In this document: positions 24,901-32,562 of the stretch, piece by piece
How positions within the stretch are numbered: position 1 is the first letter of the stretch
How the letters are laid out: each line of letters opens with the position of its first letter
Source of the DNA: Paenibacillus sp. YN15
GTDB taxonomy: Bacteria > Bacillota > Bacilli > Paenibacillales > NBRC-103111
Length of the DNA: 64,000 bases
Direction: 5' to 3'
Assembly (NCBI RefSeq): GCF_003285005.1
Contig: NZ_QMFA01000001.1
Span: 1-64,000, forward strand
The notes under the pieces: model-generated
The model's database searches: none
What the model saw: the letters and a program-made list of their open reading frames with translations, nothing else
Told to the model about the DNA's origin: nothing
Position numbers and translations under genes: made by a program

Positions 24901-27811
24901 CCCTCTGGGCGAGATTGGCGATTTCGTTTGGTTCGACAGCGACCGCGACGGCTTGCAGAATGAACGGTTTGATGGCGACCCGCAAAAATCCGGCATTAAC
25001 GGAATTACGGTAAATCTGTACAAGGAAGCCGGTAACGGGCAGCCGGAAGCCGCGCCCTTTAAAAGCAGCAAAACCGGGTATGACACCAGCGGCAACCCCG
25101 GATATTATCTGTTCCAGGGCCTGGAGGACGGCAGCTACTACGTGGAGTTCGTACTCCCGGAGCATTATTTGCCGACCATCCCCGATGCCGATGGAGCGGA
25201 CGACGCTCAGGTCAACGGCAATGATTCCAACTTTACTACAGCCAAGGCACTGTCAGGCGGGTACACATCCTATATGACCAAAAGAATCGTGCTTCCCGAG
25301 GCCGGGAAAAACAGAACCATTGATTTTGGCCTGGTGGAAAAGCAAAAGCCCAGCGGCAATCCCACCGCCACACTGGATAAGAAGCTTGAACGGGTGGAAT
25401 TGGGAAGCTCCACAGCTTCAACAGTGTCCCAAGATTACGCGGTGTCGGGGAACAAGGTGCAATATTCCATAGAATTCAAGAATACTTCATCGGTTACCCT
25501 GCACAATATCAAGCTGATGGATCAACTGGACCGGAATCAGGCCGGTTTTGTCTTTACCAAGCTGATCTATAACGGAGAAGAAATTCCCTTGAGTCTGAAC
25601 AGCCATGGCCGTCCGGAGATTATCAGCGGCCTGGACAATGACGGCACTAAGGCTGCTCCGTACGTTACAGTCAAAGAGCTTGAACCTGGGAAATCCATCA
25701 AGCTGTACGGAGAATATTCCGTTGCCGCCGCGGATGTGGACGGCACACATCTGAAGAACACCGTAGAGGCGTTCTACAACGAGGCAACCCAGCGGCTTAC
25801 GGACGATGTCGAGGTTCCCCTGGCGGCCATCGATGTGGAGAAAACCGGAAGCGCCCTGGCCGTTTCCCAGGCAGGGACCGTTATTACCTATACGGTTACC
25901 GTAAAAAATACCGGTTCTTATCCTCTGCATCATGTTGTTTTGACCGACAGCAAGGCTTCCGGCTTGCCGCCTATCGCGAAGCTGGAGCCGGGAGAGGCGA
26001 AGGAGATCACCTATACCTATACGGTGACTTCGGCGGATTTGACGGGCGCGGAAATCGTCAACACTGTTACGGCTGCCCCCGATGAAACACCCCGGGATAC
26101 CGACAGCCATACGACTCCCGTAGACTCAACCAAGCTGGGCAGCATCGGCGACTATGTATGGTTTGACCGCAATGAGAACGGCATTCAGGAGGCGGGGGAG
26201 CCCGGCATCAACGGGATTGTCGTTAAGCTGTACAACTGGCTGACACAAGAGCAGATTGCCGAGATGGCGACCCGTGACAACAACGGCAAGGCGGGTTATT
26301 ACAAGTTTGAGGGCCTTGGCGCGGGCAGCTATTATGTACAATTCGTCATCCCGGCTGATTACGGCGTCACCTTGCCGAATATTGGCGCAGCGGATACGGA
26401 TTCCAATGCAACGGACAGCAACGGCAACACGGGAAAAATTGTGATCAACAGCAGCAACTGGCATGATCCGACCATTGATCTTGGTCTTGTGCCGCGGGGC
26501 GAAATCGGCAACTATGTCTGGCTGGACAGCAACCATGACGGGCTTCAGAATGATGGGGATACACCGGGGATCAATGGCATAGAGGTAAAGCTGTACAAGG
26601 ATTCCTCTGCAGGCGAACCTCTGGCCGTCACCACCACCCGGGATGGTCCTGACGGCAAACCCGGCTACTACCTGTTCGACAATCTGCTGGCTGGTGACTA
26701 TTATGTCCAATTCACCATTCCCGGGGATTACAGGAAAACGGTGGAAGAGGCCGACTCGGACAGAGGGCAGGACTCCAATCCTACCAATGAGCAGCATATC
26801 ACAGACAAAATCTCCATCGGAGAAGGGCATTGGGTTGACCCCACTATTGACCTGGGTCTGGTGCCGAAGGGAGTAATCGGCAATTACGTATGGTTTGACC
26901 TTAACCGAAACGGCAAGCAGGATGAGGTTGCCGAGTATGGACGCAACGGCGTCTCCGTCAAGCTGTATGATGAGAACAAGCAGCTTCTGAAGGAGACGGT
27001 TACCGCTGACGATGCTTCCGGCAAACCCGGCTACTACCTGTTCGACAATCTGCTGGGCGGCAAGTATTATGTGCATTTTACCGTTCCCTCCGGATATGTA
27101 TTGACGGTGGCGGAGAATGCCGAAGCCGGAGCTGCATTGGATTCCAACCGGCTTGAAAACGGCTTTACATCCGTAATTGCAATAGGGGATGCGGATGTGT
27201 GGGAGGATCTCACCATTGACATCGGCATCAGGACTGAGGATAGTTCCGGCGGAGGAGGGTATATCCCGACACCGACACCTACTCCGACACCAACGGCTAC
27301 TCCGACGCCAACACCCGGCCAGTCTGCAACACCGACGCCAGTACCCGGTCAGAGCGCATCACCTGCGCCGTCTCCATCCAACAGCGGCAATCCCGGAACG
27401 AATCCGGGCGGCTCCAATGAGATACCGATTGAGAATGAAACCACGCCCAAGGATACGTCCAAGGAGGGCGATGTAACGGTTCCTGACGGAGGAAAAGCGG
27501 ATCTGGGCAAACAGCCTGAGAACGGCAAGGTTCAGGTGGATGACAAGGGCAAATGGACCTACACGCCGAATCCCGGCTTCACCGGCCAGGATAGCTTCAG
27601 TATTGTGGTGAAGGACGAGGATGGCAATGAAGAAGAGGTTCTGTTTGAGATTGATGTAGAGGATGTGCCGTTGGATACGTCCGAAGGCGGTTCCCCCATA
27701 ACGGGCACTTTGCCCAAAACAGGGGAAGAAAACAGGCTTTCCTGGGAACTGACGGGGTTTGGACTGCTTTGTCTGGGCATGTTCATGCGCAGACGCAAAC
27801 GCAGGCTGTAA
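21965..27811 (+). CDS. Giant LPXTG surface protein with four SdrD B-type domains
   Basis: A 1948-residue sortase substrate paralogous to the protein at 16177: same signal region, DUF11-type module, Pro linker and long beta modules. The first SdrD B-type domain starts near residue 979. After two DUF11-like repeats there are three more B-type domains near 1391, 1510 and 1633, each with G-x-IG-x-YVW-D and D/N-rich calcium-type loops (DRNENGIQ, DSNHDGLQ, DLNRNGKQ). A Thr-Pro stalk, a cadherin-like segment (about 1834-1900, YTPNPGFTGQDSFSIVVKD) and LPKTG (1916-1920) with membrane helix and RRRKRRL follow. It should reach further from the wall than its paralogue. Function is inferred as adhesion or biofilm matrix; ligand unknown. 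Confidence 0.92.
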   Translation: MRLKRKTAKISRISIALMWVMLLQMLLQPFAGISFASTPIDGFTLTKEADKAEVEVGEEVVYTIRYQVDGSTAVGKTVQIKDVVPSQFEILEVPAGWSKSGQTVQRTQELGSGTTVADQIRVKAKPTGSASPVSTVNKVTATDQGDPSRVTEATASVTIKADPNPVSPSPSPNPTPVQDTYNKWETFKTQLTGLSNSSIPIVDGIVTYEVGIKGTAGNTGAGNLTNITLVDQLPANLPAGAEVTFPNDPPPSGSTRDYDPGSSTITWTIPSIGASQTFKDIIKVKFPDNYGYSFTTSNPESQINTVTLDTYSIDGKGIIGGSSSSVTTKFGPPVSGAPVLSKSRQYDYRYPGQTQTFTIKGISNVISNANSALTDLVLVDTLPPEMSYSKIRLPAGWSTFQYETSSGGGWKTATGLPTVGTARDLTVGGTGNNIVVNAGEYLTRVKWTFAKLNPGSTISDITVTGTVLANANGTGTQVKHGDTVTNSAYLDYKLRDTTNPGVIIPGEPLTAAASFKINEPKPWLTVDKTYDDTVRYGPLINVPFTLQIGNDLKATGPYENPVIYDVLPAEFDYYTNPKIADAAVALAQSFQLVNAPSGLSNPKIEIIPAAASPYPGRTIVKWYWDESEGVKLLPGQSFTIRYEGVVKAGTAQNSPGYTNDVYITTASQNKEFWYTDDPDWPANQDAAPDLDSWRTRHPGIHNSVLPSTDNNAYYVHDDVKIPIVKTALVQSTKWNRGDLEPIFRASDNPAYQGEPALPVIPFDSEGNPQYTEFPRYSVTFEGGTADYKLAIRNSGNTRIGKIDVLDILPYVGDSALRVSGTALTPRGSQWKPNLAEVLPSGAKTFTSSSATGSKTVEYQLTAYYSKSSDQDKVVNFTNATGGKSGWVAQTAHSSDNLTDIKSLYFAITGIKGSDGENGLAPGDYIVLDWKMDAPVGAPTGEIAWNSFAIQAQEINNGLKMLPTAPNKVGFIVDPNSVHVPLGEIGDFVWFDSDRDGLQNERFDGDPQKSGINGITVNLYKEAGNGQPEAAPFKSSKTGYDTSGNPGYYLFQGLEDGSYYVEFVLPEHYLPTIPDADGADDAQVNGNDSNFTTAKALSGGYTSYMTKRIVLPEAGKNRTIDFGLVEKQKPSGNPTATLDKKLERVELGSSTASTVSQDYAVSGNKVQYSIEFKNTSSVTLHNIKLMDQLDRNQAGFVFTKLIYNGEEIPLSLNSHGRPEIISGLDNDGTKAAPYVTVKELEPGKSIKLYGEYSVAAADVDGTHLKNTVEAFYNEATQRLTDDVEVPLAAIDVEKTGSALAVSQAGTVITYTVTVKNTGSYPLHHVVLTDSKASGLPPIAKLEPGEAKEITYTYTVTSADLTGAEIVNTVTAAPDETPRDTDSHTTPVDSTKLGSIGDYVWFDRNENGIQEAGEPGINGIVVKLYNWLTQEQIAEMATRDNNGKAGYYKFEGLGAGSYYVQFVIPADYGVTLPNIGAADTDSNATDSNGNTGKIVINSSNWHDPTIDLGLVPRGEIGNYVWLDSNHDGLQNDGDTPGINGIEVKLYKDSSAGEPLAVTTTRDGPDGKPGYYLFDNLLAGDYYVQFTIPGDYRKTVEEADSDRGQDSNPTNEQHITDKISIGEGHWVDPTIDLGLVPKGVIGNYVWFDLNRNGKQDEVAEYGRNGVSVKLYDENKQLLKETVTADDASGKPGYYLFDNLLGGKYYVHFTVPSGYVLTVAENAEAGAALDSNRLENGFTSVIAIGDADVWEDLTIDIGIRTEDSSGGGGYIPTPTPTPTPTATPTPTPGQSATPTPVPGQSASPAPSPSNSGNPGTNPGGSNEIPIENETTPKDTSKEGDVTVPDGGKADLGKQPENGKVQVDDKGKWTYTPNPGFTGQDSFSIVVKDEDGNEEEVLFEIDVEDVPLDTSEGGSPITGTLPKTGEENRLSWELTGFGLLCLGMFMRRRKRRL

Positions 27812-27828
27812 TATCTGTATGAAGCAAC

Positions 27829-27859
27829 GCCGCCGGAGCTGGATTCCGGCGGCTTTTTT
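27829..27859 (+). terminator. Terminator after the second surface protein
   Basis: GCCGCCGGA (27829-27837) pairs with TCCGGCGGC (27845-27853) followed by six T. Confidence 0.9.
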
Positions 27860-27945
27860 GCTCCCTGGGGAAAAGGCATATTTTTCTACAACTCTATTGA
27901 AAAAATGTCGAAAATCTGATAGATTATTATATAAGAAGCAGTGCA

Positions 27946-28022
27946 CGATAAACGGCAAACCTGTTGAAAAGCAGGGACGCAAAGCTACAGGGCCTTCCCT
28001 TCATCTGAAGGATGGCAGCCAG
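27946..28022 (+). promoter_or_regulatory. c-di-GMP-I (GEMM) riboswitch, first of a tandem pair
   Basis: The type I aptamer is recognised by GGCAAACC, a stem closed by a GAAA tetraloop, GGGACGCAAAGC and the 3' GGATGGCAGCCA block. The base aligned with ligand-contacting G20 of the Vc2 aptamer is G (27954), as expected for c-di-GMP rather than cGAMP. Its 3' end overlaps a terminator stem (28017-28047), so ligand binding would favour read-through. Rfam family: c-di-GMP-I (RF01051). Confidence 0.93.
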
Positions 28023-28047
28023 CCGCCGAATGTAATTGGCTTTTTTT
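28017..28047 (+). terminator. Terminator in the expression platform of riboswitch 1
   Basis: AGCCAG (28017-28022), the last bases of the aptamer, can pair with TTGGCT (28036-28041), followed by seven T. The stem is short (6 bp, one wobble), as is usual for a switchable terminator. Confidence 0.6.
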
Positions 28048-28077
28048 GTTTTATGAGCATTCGCCCCAAACCTAAAC

Positions 28078-28154
28078 CGATAAACGGCAAACCTGTTGAA
28101 AAGCAGGGACGCAAAGCTATAGGGCCTTCCCTTCATCTGAAGGATGGCAGCCAG
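28078..28154 (+). promoter_or_regulatory. c-di-GMP-I (GEMM) riboswitch, second of a tandem pair
   Basis: This 77-nt copy is identical to the first except for one base in the GCTAYAGGG segment (C in copy 1, T here). The copies are 132 bp apart. The second ends 6 nt before AAGGAGG and has no T-run of its own before the ATG at 28176, so it may work at translation initiation while the first works on termination. Confidence 0.92.
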
Positions 28155-28175
28155 TTTCCGAAGGAGGTTTTTTTC

Positions 28176-28955
28176 ATGCGGAAATTAGTCACATCTATCC
28201 TTGCAGCAGGTATGCTGTTCGCGTACACAAGCGCAGCATCCGCCGCATCCTGGCTGAATGACAGCAATATTGCCGTCGGTTCCATCGGCGTACAATACCA
28301 AGCAGACTCCGGAGCCCGCGTTAAGGTCATGGTGACCAAGGACGGGACAAGCTATACCTACGACTTGAAGAACAACGGCACGGAAGAAAGCTTCCCCCTC
28401 CAACTGGGCGATGGCACTTACAAGATCTCAGTGCTGGAGAACACCACCGGCAACAAGTACAAAAGCGTATATACCGCCACCAAGGATGTTGTGCTTGCCG
28501 ATTCCAATGCCGTATATCTGAACTCCACCCAAAATGTGAACTGGGCTGCCGCTTCGGATGTTATAGCCAAAGCCGGGGAATTGACAGCAGGCAAGAGCAG
28601 CGACGAAGAGAAGGTTAAGGCAATCTATGAATATATTATCGGCCATATCACCTATGACTATGAACTGGCTGCCAATGTAGCTTCGGGCTACGTCCCCAAT
28701 CCGAGCCAAGTATTGGCAAGCGGAACCGGAATCTGCTACGATTATTCCGCTCTCTTCGCTGCTATGACCCGCAGTGTCGGCATTCCTGCCAAGCTGGTGA
28801 TGGGCGACTCGGAATATGTGAAGGAATACCACGCCTGGAACGAAGTGCTGCTGAACGGGGTTTGGGTAACTGTGGATACAACAGTGGACGCCGGAACCGG
28901 AACCGCGGATTTTGCCAAGGACAGCAGCAAATACGTTGCAGCCAAGGTTTACTAA
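28176..28955 (+). CDS. Secreted transglutaminase-like cysteine protein under c-di-GMP control
   Basis: A 259-residue exported protein. Residues 1-23 are a signal peptide ending ASA. A beta-rich N-terminal part (25-120) is followed by a transglutaminase core: Cys187 in GTGICYDYS, His219 in EYHAWNEV and Asp234 in WVTVDTT, a complete triad. Such domains act as proteases, peptidases or cross-linkers. ATG 28176 is chosen because AAGGAGG (28161-28167) precedes it; the frame stays open further upstream, but that part is the riboswitch leader. It follows two sortase-anchored adhesin-like genes, so a role in releasing, maturing or cross-linking them in response to c-di-GMP is a reasonable inference. 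Confidence 0.9.
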   Translation: MRKLVTSILAAGMLFAYTSAASAASWLNDSNIAVGSIGVQYQADSGARVKVMVTKDGTSYTYDLKNNGTEESFPLQLGDGTYKISVLENTTGNKYKSVYTATKDVVLADSNAVYLNSTQNVNWAAASDVIAKAGELTAGKSSDEEKVKAIYEYIIGHITYDYELAANVASGYVPNPSQVLASGTGICYDYSALFAAMTRSVGIPAKLVMGDSEYVKEYHAWNEVLLNGVWVTVDTTVDAGTGTADFAKDSSKYVAAKVY

Positions 28956-28974
28956 CTAATACAACCATAACAAA

Positions 28975-29013
28975 AACAAGTCCGGGGATCATCCCCGGAC
29001 TTGTTCATTTTTT
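28975..29013. terminator. Shared terminator between convergent genes
   Basis: AACAAGTCCGGGG (28975-28987) pairs perfectly with CCCCGGACTTGTT (28993-29005). T-runs follow on the plus strand, and CAAAAAC before the left arm gives one on the minus strand. Confidence 0.88.
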
Positions 29014-30051
29014 CCGGCCTGCAGCCCGCTCCTCCCGCTCCCATTTTTTGAGATTGGGGTAAGGGTCGAAGGACCATTCTGTCAAACCATTGTCCCGGTA
29101 GAGGCCAAAATGGAGGTGGGGCGGGAATTTGCCGGAGGTGCCGGGTTTTCCGTAACCCGAGCTGCCTACCCAGCCAATGACTTGGGCAGGCTTGACCACA
29201 TCTCCGGTTTTGACCTCCTTGCTGAAGCCGGACAGATGGGCGTAATAATGGTAGACGTTATTCAAATCCCGGATGCCTACCCGCCAGCCGCCGAAGGGAT
29301 TCCAGCCCATCACTTCAATTATCCCGTAGCAGGTGCTGCGGACCGGAACCCCATGATGGGCAAAAAGATCCGTCCCTTCATGAATCCGGTCTCCCCCCCA
29401 TCCGCGGCTGGCTCCCCAGGTGTCGCGGTAAGAATAGTCGGCCCCAAGGGGAAGGGGAAAGGCATGGGTGAACAAATCCAAAGTTCCAAAGGCAGCGTAA
29501 ATTTTAGAAAACTGGGTGATCCGCTCCACTGCCCGGTTGTTCTGGTAATATTCCCATAGTCCAATCCGCAAATTTTCCTCGTCCGTCCCGAACCGGGTGA
29601 TTTGCCGGGCATAAGCGGCAAGCCTGTCCAGATCGCTGTTCCGGTCAGCCTGCCCATCCCCGTCTCCGTCCACTCCTTTTCCTCCGAAGGCGGCAATTCC
29701 TTGAGGGCTGGTATCCCCCCGGTCCGGATTGGATAAGCCCGTCCAGTCCTCCGGAGAAAAATAAATCCCCACCAATCCGTCTCCGGCCGAACGTTTCTTC
29801 ACAAAATTGATGGTCCGTTCATATTGATCGGCAGCAGCCAAATCATGCCACCGGATGCCGGTGATGGTCCCGGTCTCCTCAAACAGCGCTTTGCGCGCCC
29901 CATAATTTGGACTGGCTGACGCGGCAGGCTGGGGGGCCGAGACTTCCGCCTCTTCTGTCCCTGCCGGCGCCGCTGCCGCAAACCCCGCTCCCGCCAGCCA
30001 GAGGAAGGCCGCCGCTGCTGCGATGCCGCTGTACCGGTGCCGCCGTCTCAT
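29005..30051 (-). CDS. Exported M23-family metallopeptidase (LytH/YunA-like)
   Basis: A 348-residue secreted peptidoglycan endopeptidase. The signal peptide covers about 1-28. A middle domain (50-195) has an Asp-rich segment DGDGDGQADRNSD. The C-terminal M23 domain keeps the zinc ligands in HEGTDLFA and HLHFG, with YYAHLSGF and GWVGSSG between. The architecture resembles B. subtilis LytH (YunA), a sporulation L-Ala-D-Glu endopeptidase, but assignment to that role is inference. It is divergent from the larC2 gene. Confidence 0.87.
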   Translation of the reverse strand: MRRRHRYSGIAAAAAFLWLAGAGFAAAAPAGTEEAEVSAPQPAASASPNYGARKALFEETGTITGIRWHDLAAADQYERTINFVKKRSAGDGLVGIYFSPEDWTGLSNPDRGDTSPQGIAAFGGKGVDGDGDGQADRNSDLDRLAAYARQITRFGTDEENLRIGLWEYYQNNRAVERITQFSKIYAAFGTLDLFTHAFPLPLGADYSYRDTWGASRGWGGDRIHEGTDLFAHHGVPVRSTCYGIIEVMGWNPFGGWRVGIRDLNNVYHYYAHLSGFSKEVKTGDVVKPAQVIGWVGSSGYGKPGTSGKFPPHLHFGLYRDNGLTEWSFDPYPNLKKWEREERAAGRKK

Positions 30052-30218
30052 AAAATCTTCCTCCCGCTCTCATATTCCGTAAATTTGACATGTAGGCCAT
30101 AAGTGTTGTGCTATACTTAGCATGTTTAAGGGAGCCCCATTTTATCCTGATAAACGATCCCCATGGTTTAGAGAGGATTGAAGCAAGGCATTTTCACAAG
30201 ACTTGGGAGGCGCATGAA

Positions 30219-30701
30219 TTGGAGCATTTGCATAGGCAGGAGCATACCGACGGGGGCATGGTCATTCTTCAGGCGAATCTGGATGATATGAATCCCGAAT
30301 TTACCTCTTATATTACCGATCTTTTGCTGGCCGCGGGGGCCAATGATGTGTACTGGATTCCGATTATTATGAAAAAAGGAAGGCCGGGCATTATGCTGAA
30401 TGTGCTGGTGGGTGAAGAGGGGATCGCCGCTATGGAGCAGGTGATCTTTGCGGAAACCACTACACTGGGGCTGCGGTATGTCCGGGCGGAATGCCACCGG
30501 CTTGGACGGGAGTTTGTCCGGGTGGAGACCCGCTTCGGGCCCATGTCGGTGAAGGTGGGATATCATGGAGGCAAGCCTGTCCAATTTGCTCCGGAGTTCC
30601 GGGAATGCGAGGAAGCGGCGCGGCGGTTTGGCGTCCCTCTGAAGGAAGTCTACGAGGAAGTGCGTAGCCGCTATCGGGAGCTGGCGGGGCCCTTGGTGTA
30701 A
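30219..30701 (+). CDS. larC2: LarC C-terminal domain (LarC2) as a detached gene
   Basis: A 160-residue protein matching only the C-terminal half of the nickel insertase LarC: QANLDDMNPEF, GANDVYWIPIIMKKGRPGIML and ETTTLGLRY are typical. LarC uses CTP to insert nickel into the pincer nucleotide. The N-terminal half is encoded on the opposite strand at 30806-31777, and the two genes converge. In lactobacilli larC1 and larC2 are joined by programmed frameshifting, which is impossible here. TTG 30219 is chosen because GGGAGG (30205-30210) lies 8 bp upstream; the residues before LQANLDD (EHLHRQEHTDGG) resemble the His-rich linker between the halves. Confidence 0.85.
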   Translation: MEHLHRQEHTDGGMVILQANLDDMNPEFTSYITDLLLAAGANDVYWIPIIMKKGRPGIMLNVLVGEEGIAAMEQVIFAETTTLGLRYVRAECHRLGREFVRVETRFGPMSVKVGYHGGKPVQFAPEFRECEEAARRFGVPLKEVYEEVRSRYRELAGPLV

Positions 30702-30714
30702 GGCGGAAGCCAAC

Positions 30715-30788
30715 AAAAAAAAGTGAATGAATATTCAGCCGCCTCCCGCCAAATAGGGTGGAGGCGCTGCTTGAATATCCATTCACTT
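30715..30788 (-). terminator. Long terminator of the lar operon
   Basis: AGTGAATG...ATTCA arms (30722-30737 with 30771-30787) and inner GCCTCC/GGAGGC make a long stem. On the minus strand it is followed by eight U (A-run 30715-30722). It separates the convergent larC1 and larC2 genes. Confidence 0.85.
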
Positions 30789-30805
30789 GCGTTTCGCGGC
30801 AGAAT

Positions 30806-31777
30806 TTAGTGCTTGGTGTCGCAGGGAGCTTCGCCATTCAGCTTTTCTTCATGAAGATGGGGCGGCGTCTCGTGGCCGACTGCCTCTTCAACATGATCAT
30901 GAGGATGGGAATGGGAATGCCCGTGGTGGGAATGCTCACCGTGATGATGCTCATGGGATGCGCCATGATGGTGGTGGTGATGAGCGTGCTCATGGACATG
31001 CTCGATGTGGTGCAGCTCATGATGGCTGTGCCACTTGTCCAAATAAGGCTCCGTATGCCCGATCACCACCCGCAGAACATTGGGCTGATCGGCCAAATCC
31101 CGTGTGCCGGCTCCATAGCCGATGCTGTCCACAATCATGGACGGCAAAGACGTCAGGAAGCCGGTAGCCGTTCCGGCAATAATGCCTGCGCCTGTAGGGG
31201 TGGTCAGCTCCATCCGCAGGCGGCTTTCGGCAACGGGCAGGCCGCGCATCATCTCCAGGGTGGCCGGGGCCGGAACGGGATACAAGCCGTGATCGATGCG
31301 GATGGAGCCGGAGCCCAAGGGTACGGGGGAGCTGATGATTTTCTCCGCGTCCAGGGAATCCAACGCCAGCGCCACGCCGATTACGTCTACAATGGAATCA
31401 ATGGCGCCAACCTCATGGAAGTGGACCTGCTCCACCGGCACGTCATGGATTTTAGCCTCCGCTATGGCGATTTTCTCGAAAATGGAGAGCGCCAGGGCGG
31501 TGGCTTTTTCGCTGAAGCCAGCCCGGACGATCATCTCGGCAATATCCTTGTAATGGCGGTGGTGCTTAGGCGGGTTGGCCTCATCCAGCAGAACGTCCAG
31601 CTTAAGGGCGGAGACCCCGCGTTTGGTCACCCGGGTCCACCGCAGGGTGAACGGGTCTACAGGCAGCTTGGCCAGCTCCTGCTCCACATAATCCTTGTCC
31701 GCGCCTGCATCCACCAGAGCCGCCAGCGTCATGTCGCCGGCAATTCCTGAAAAACAATCCAGATATACGATTTTCAT
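30806..31777 (-). CDS. larC1: LarC N-terminal domain (LarC1), nickel insertion protein
   Basis: A 323-residue protein. It begins with the LarC signature YLDCFSGIAGDMTLAALVDAG, then HFHEVGAIDSIVDVIG and ELTTPTGAGIIAGTA. The C-terminal 65 residues are a His/Glu tail with runs of His, probably nickel-binding. It stops cleanly after this tail, without the domain that normally follows; that domain lies in the convergent gene at 30219. The start overlaps the larB stop by 4 bp, so larE, larB and larC1 form one minus-strand operon. Confidence 0.92.
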   Translation of the reverse strand: MKIVYLDCFSGIAGDMTLAALVDAGADKDYVEQELAKLPVDPFTLRWTRVTKRGVSALKLDVLLDEANPPKHHRHYKDIAEMIVRAGFSEKATALALSIFEKIAIAEAKIHDVPVEQVHFHEVGAIDSIVDVIGVALALDSLDAEKIISSPVPLGSGSIRIDHGLYPVPAPATLEMMRGLPVAESRLRMELTTPTGAGIIAGTATGFLTSLPSMIVDSIGYGAGTRDLADQPNVLRVVIGHTEPYLDKWHSHHELHHIEHVHEHAHHHHHHGASHEHHHGEHSHHGHSHSHPHDHVEEAVGHETPPHLHEEKLNGEAPCDTKH

Positions 31778-32562
31778 AAAGGTGATTTCGCCTTCTTCTC
31801 CAGATTTTGTTGGATGACTCCGGCTGCATAGCCTGCCCCAAAGCCATTGTCGATATTCACCACGGTAACCCCGGGTGCGCAGGAATTCAGCATGGCCAGC
31901 ATCGCCGCTATTCCGTTCATGCTGGCGCCGTAGCCGATGCTGGTGGGAACCGCGATGATCGGCTTGGCCACCAGTCCGCCCACTACGCTGGCCAAGGCTC
32001 CCTCCATGCCTGCCGCCACCACAATAGCGTCGGCCTCCCGCAGAATGTCCAGCCGCTCAAACAGGCGGTGGATGCCGGCAACTCCCACATCATAAATCCG
32101 TTCCACCCGGCTGCCCAGCATCTCGGCGGTAACGGCGGCTTCCTCCGCCACAGGCAAATCCGAGGTTCCCGCACAGGCCACGGCCACATAGCCATGTTTG
32201 GAGGGGACAAAGGGCTTTTGCCGCCAGGAGATGGTCCGGCTTACGGGATCATAATGGGCGGCAGGCACATCCCGCAGCACCGGCTCCGCCTGCTCCGAAG
32301 TGACCCGGGTAGCCAGCACCCGGTCTACATGCTCCGTCAGCTTCAGAAAAATGGCGTGAAGCTGCTCAGGCGTTTTTCCCTGGCCGAAAATCACCTCGGG
32401 AAATCCTGTCCGGCGTTCCCGGTGCACATCCAGCCGGGCAAAGCCCATGTCCGCCGTGCCGTCCGGCTCCTTGGCTTTGAGCATCTCCCGGATGTGGACC
32501 TTGGCCTCCTCGGGATTCAAATCCCCGGTATGGACCAGCTTCAGCAACTGATCAATGTCCAT
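31774..32562 (-). CDS. larB: LarB, nicotinate adenine dinucleotide carboxylase/hydrolase
   Basis: A 262-residue enzyme. LarB carboxylates the pyridinium ring of nicotinic acid adenine dinucleotide and hydrolyses it to P2CMN, the first step of nickel-pincer cofactor synthesis. The C-terminal half is PurE-like: VAVACAGTSDLPVAEEAA, YDVGVAGIHRLF, VAAGMEGALASVVGGL and TSIGYGAS are the family blocks, and GFPEVIFGQGKT lies in the N-terminal part. The start shares one base with the larE stop (32562). Confidence 0.95.
   Translation of the reverse strand: MDIDQLLKLVHTGDLNPEEAKVHIREMLKAKEPDGTADMGFARLDVHRERRTGFPEVIFGQGKTPEQLHAIFLKLTEHVDRVLATRVTSEQAEPVLRDVPAAHYDPVSRTISWRQKPFVPSKHGYVAVACAGTSDLPVAEEAAVTAEMLGSRVERIYDVGVAGIHRLFERLDILREADAIVVAAGMEGALASVVGGLVAKPIIAVPTSIGYGASMNGIAAMLAMLNSCAPGVTVVNIDNGFGAGYAAGVIQQNLEKKAKSPL

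Noticed and set aside
27759-28175. N-terminal extension of the transglutaminase-like protein
   Set aside because: The extension translates the riboswitch leader and the end of the previous gene; the signal peptide and AAGGAGG mark the start at 28176.
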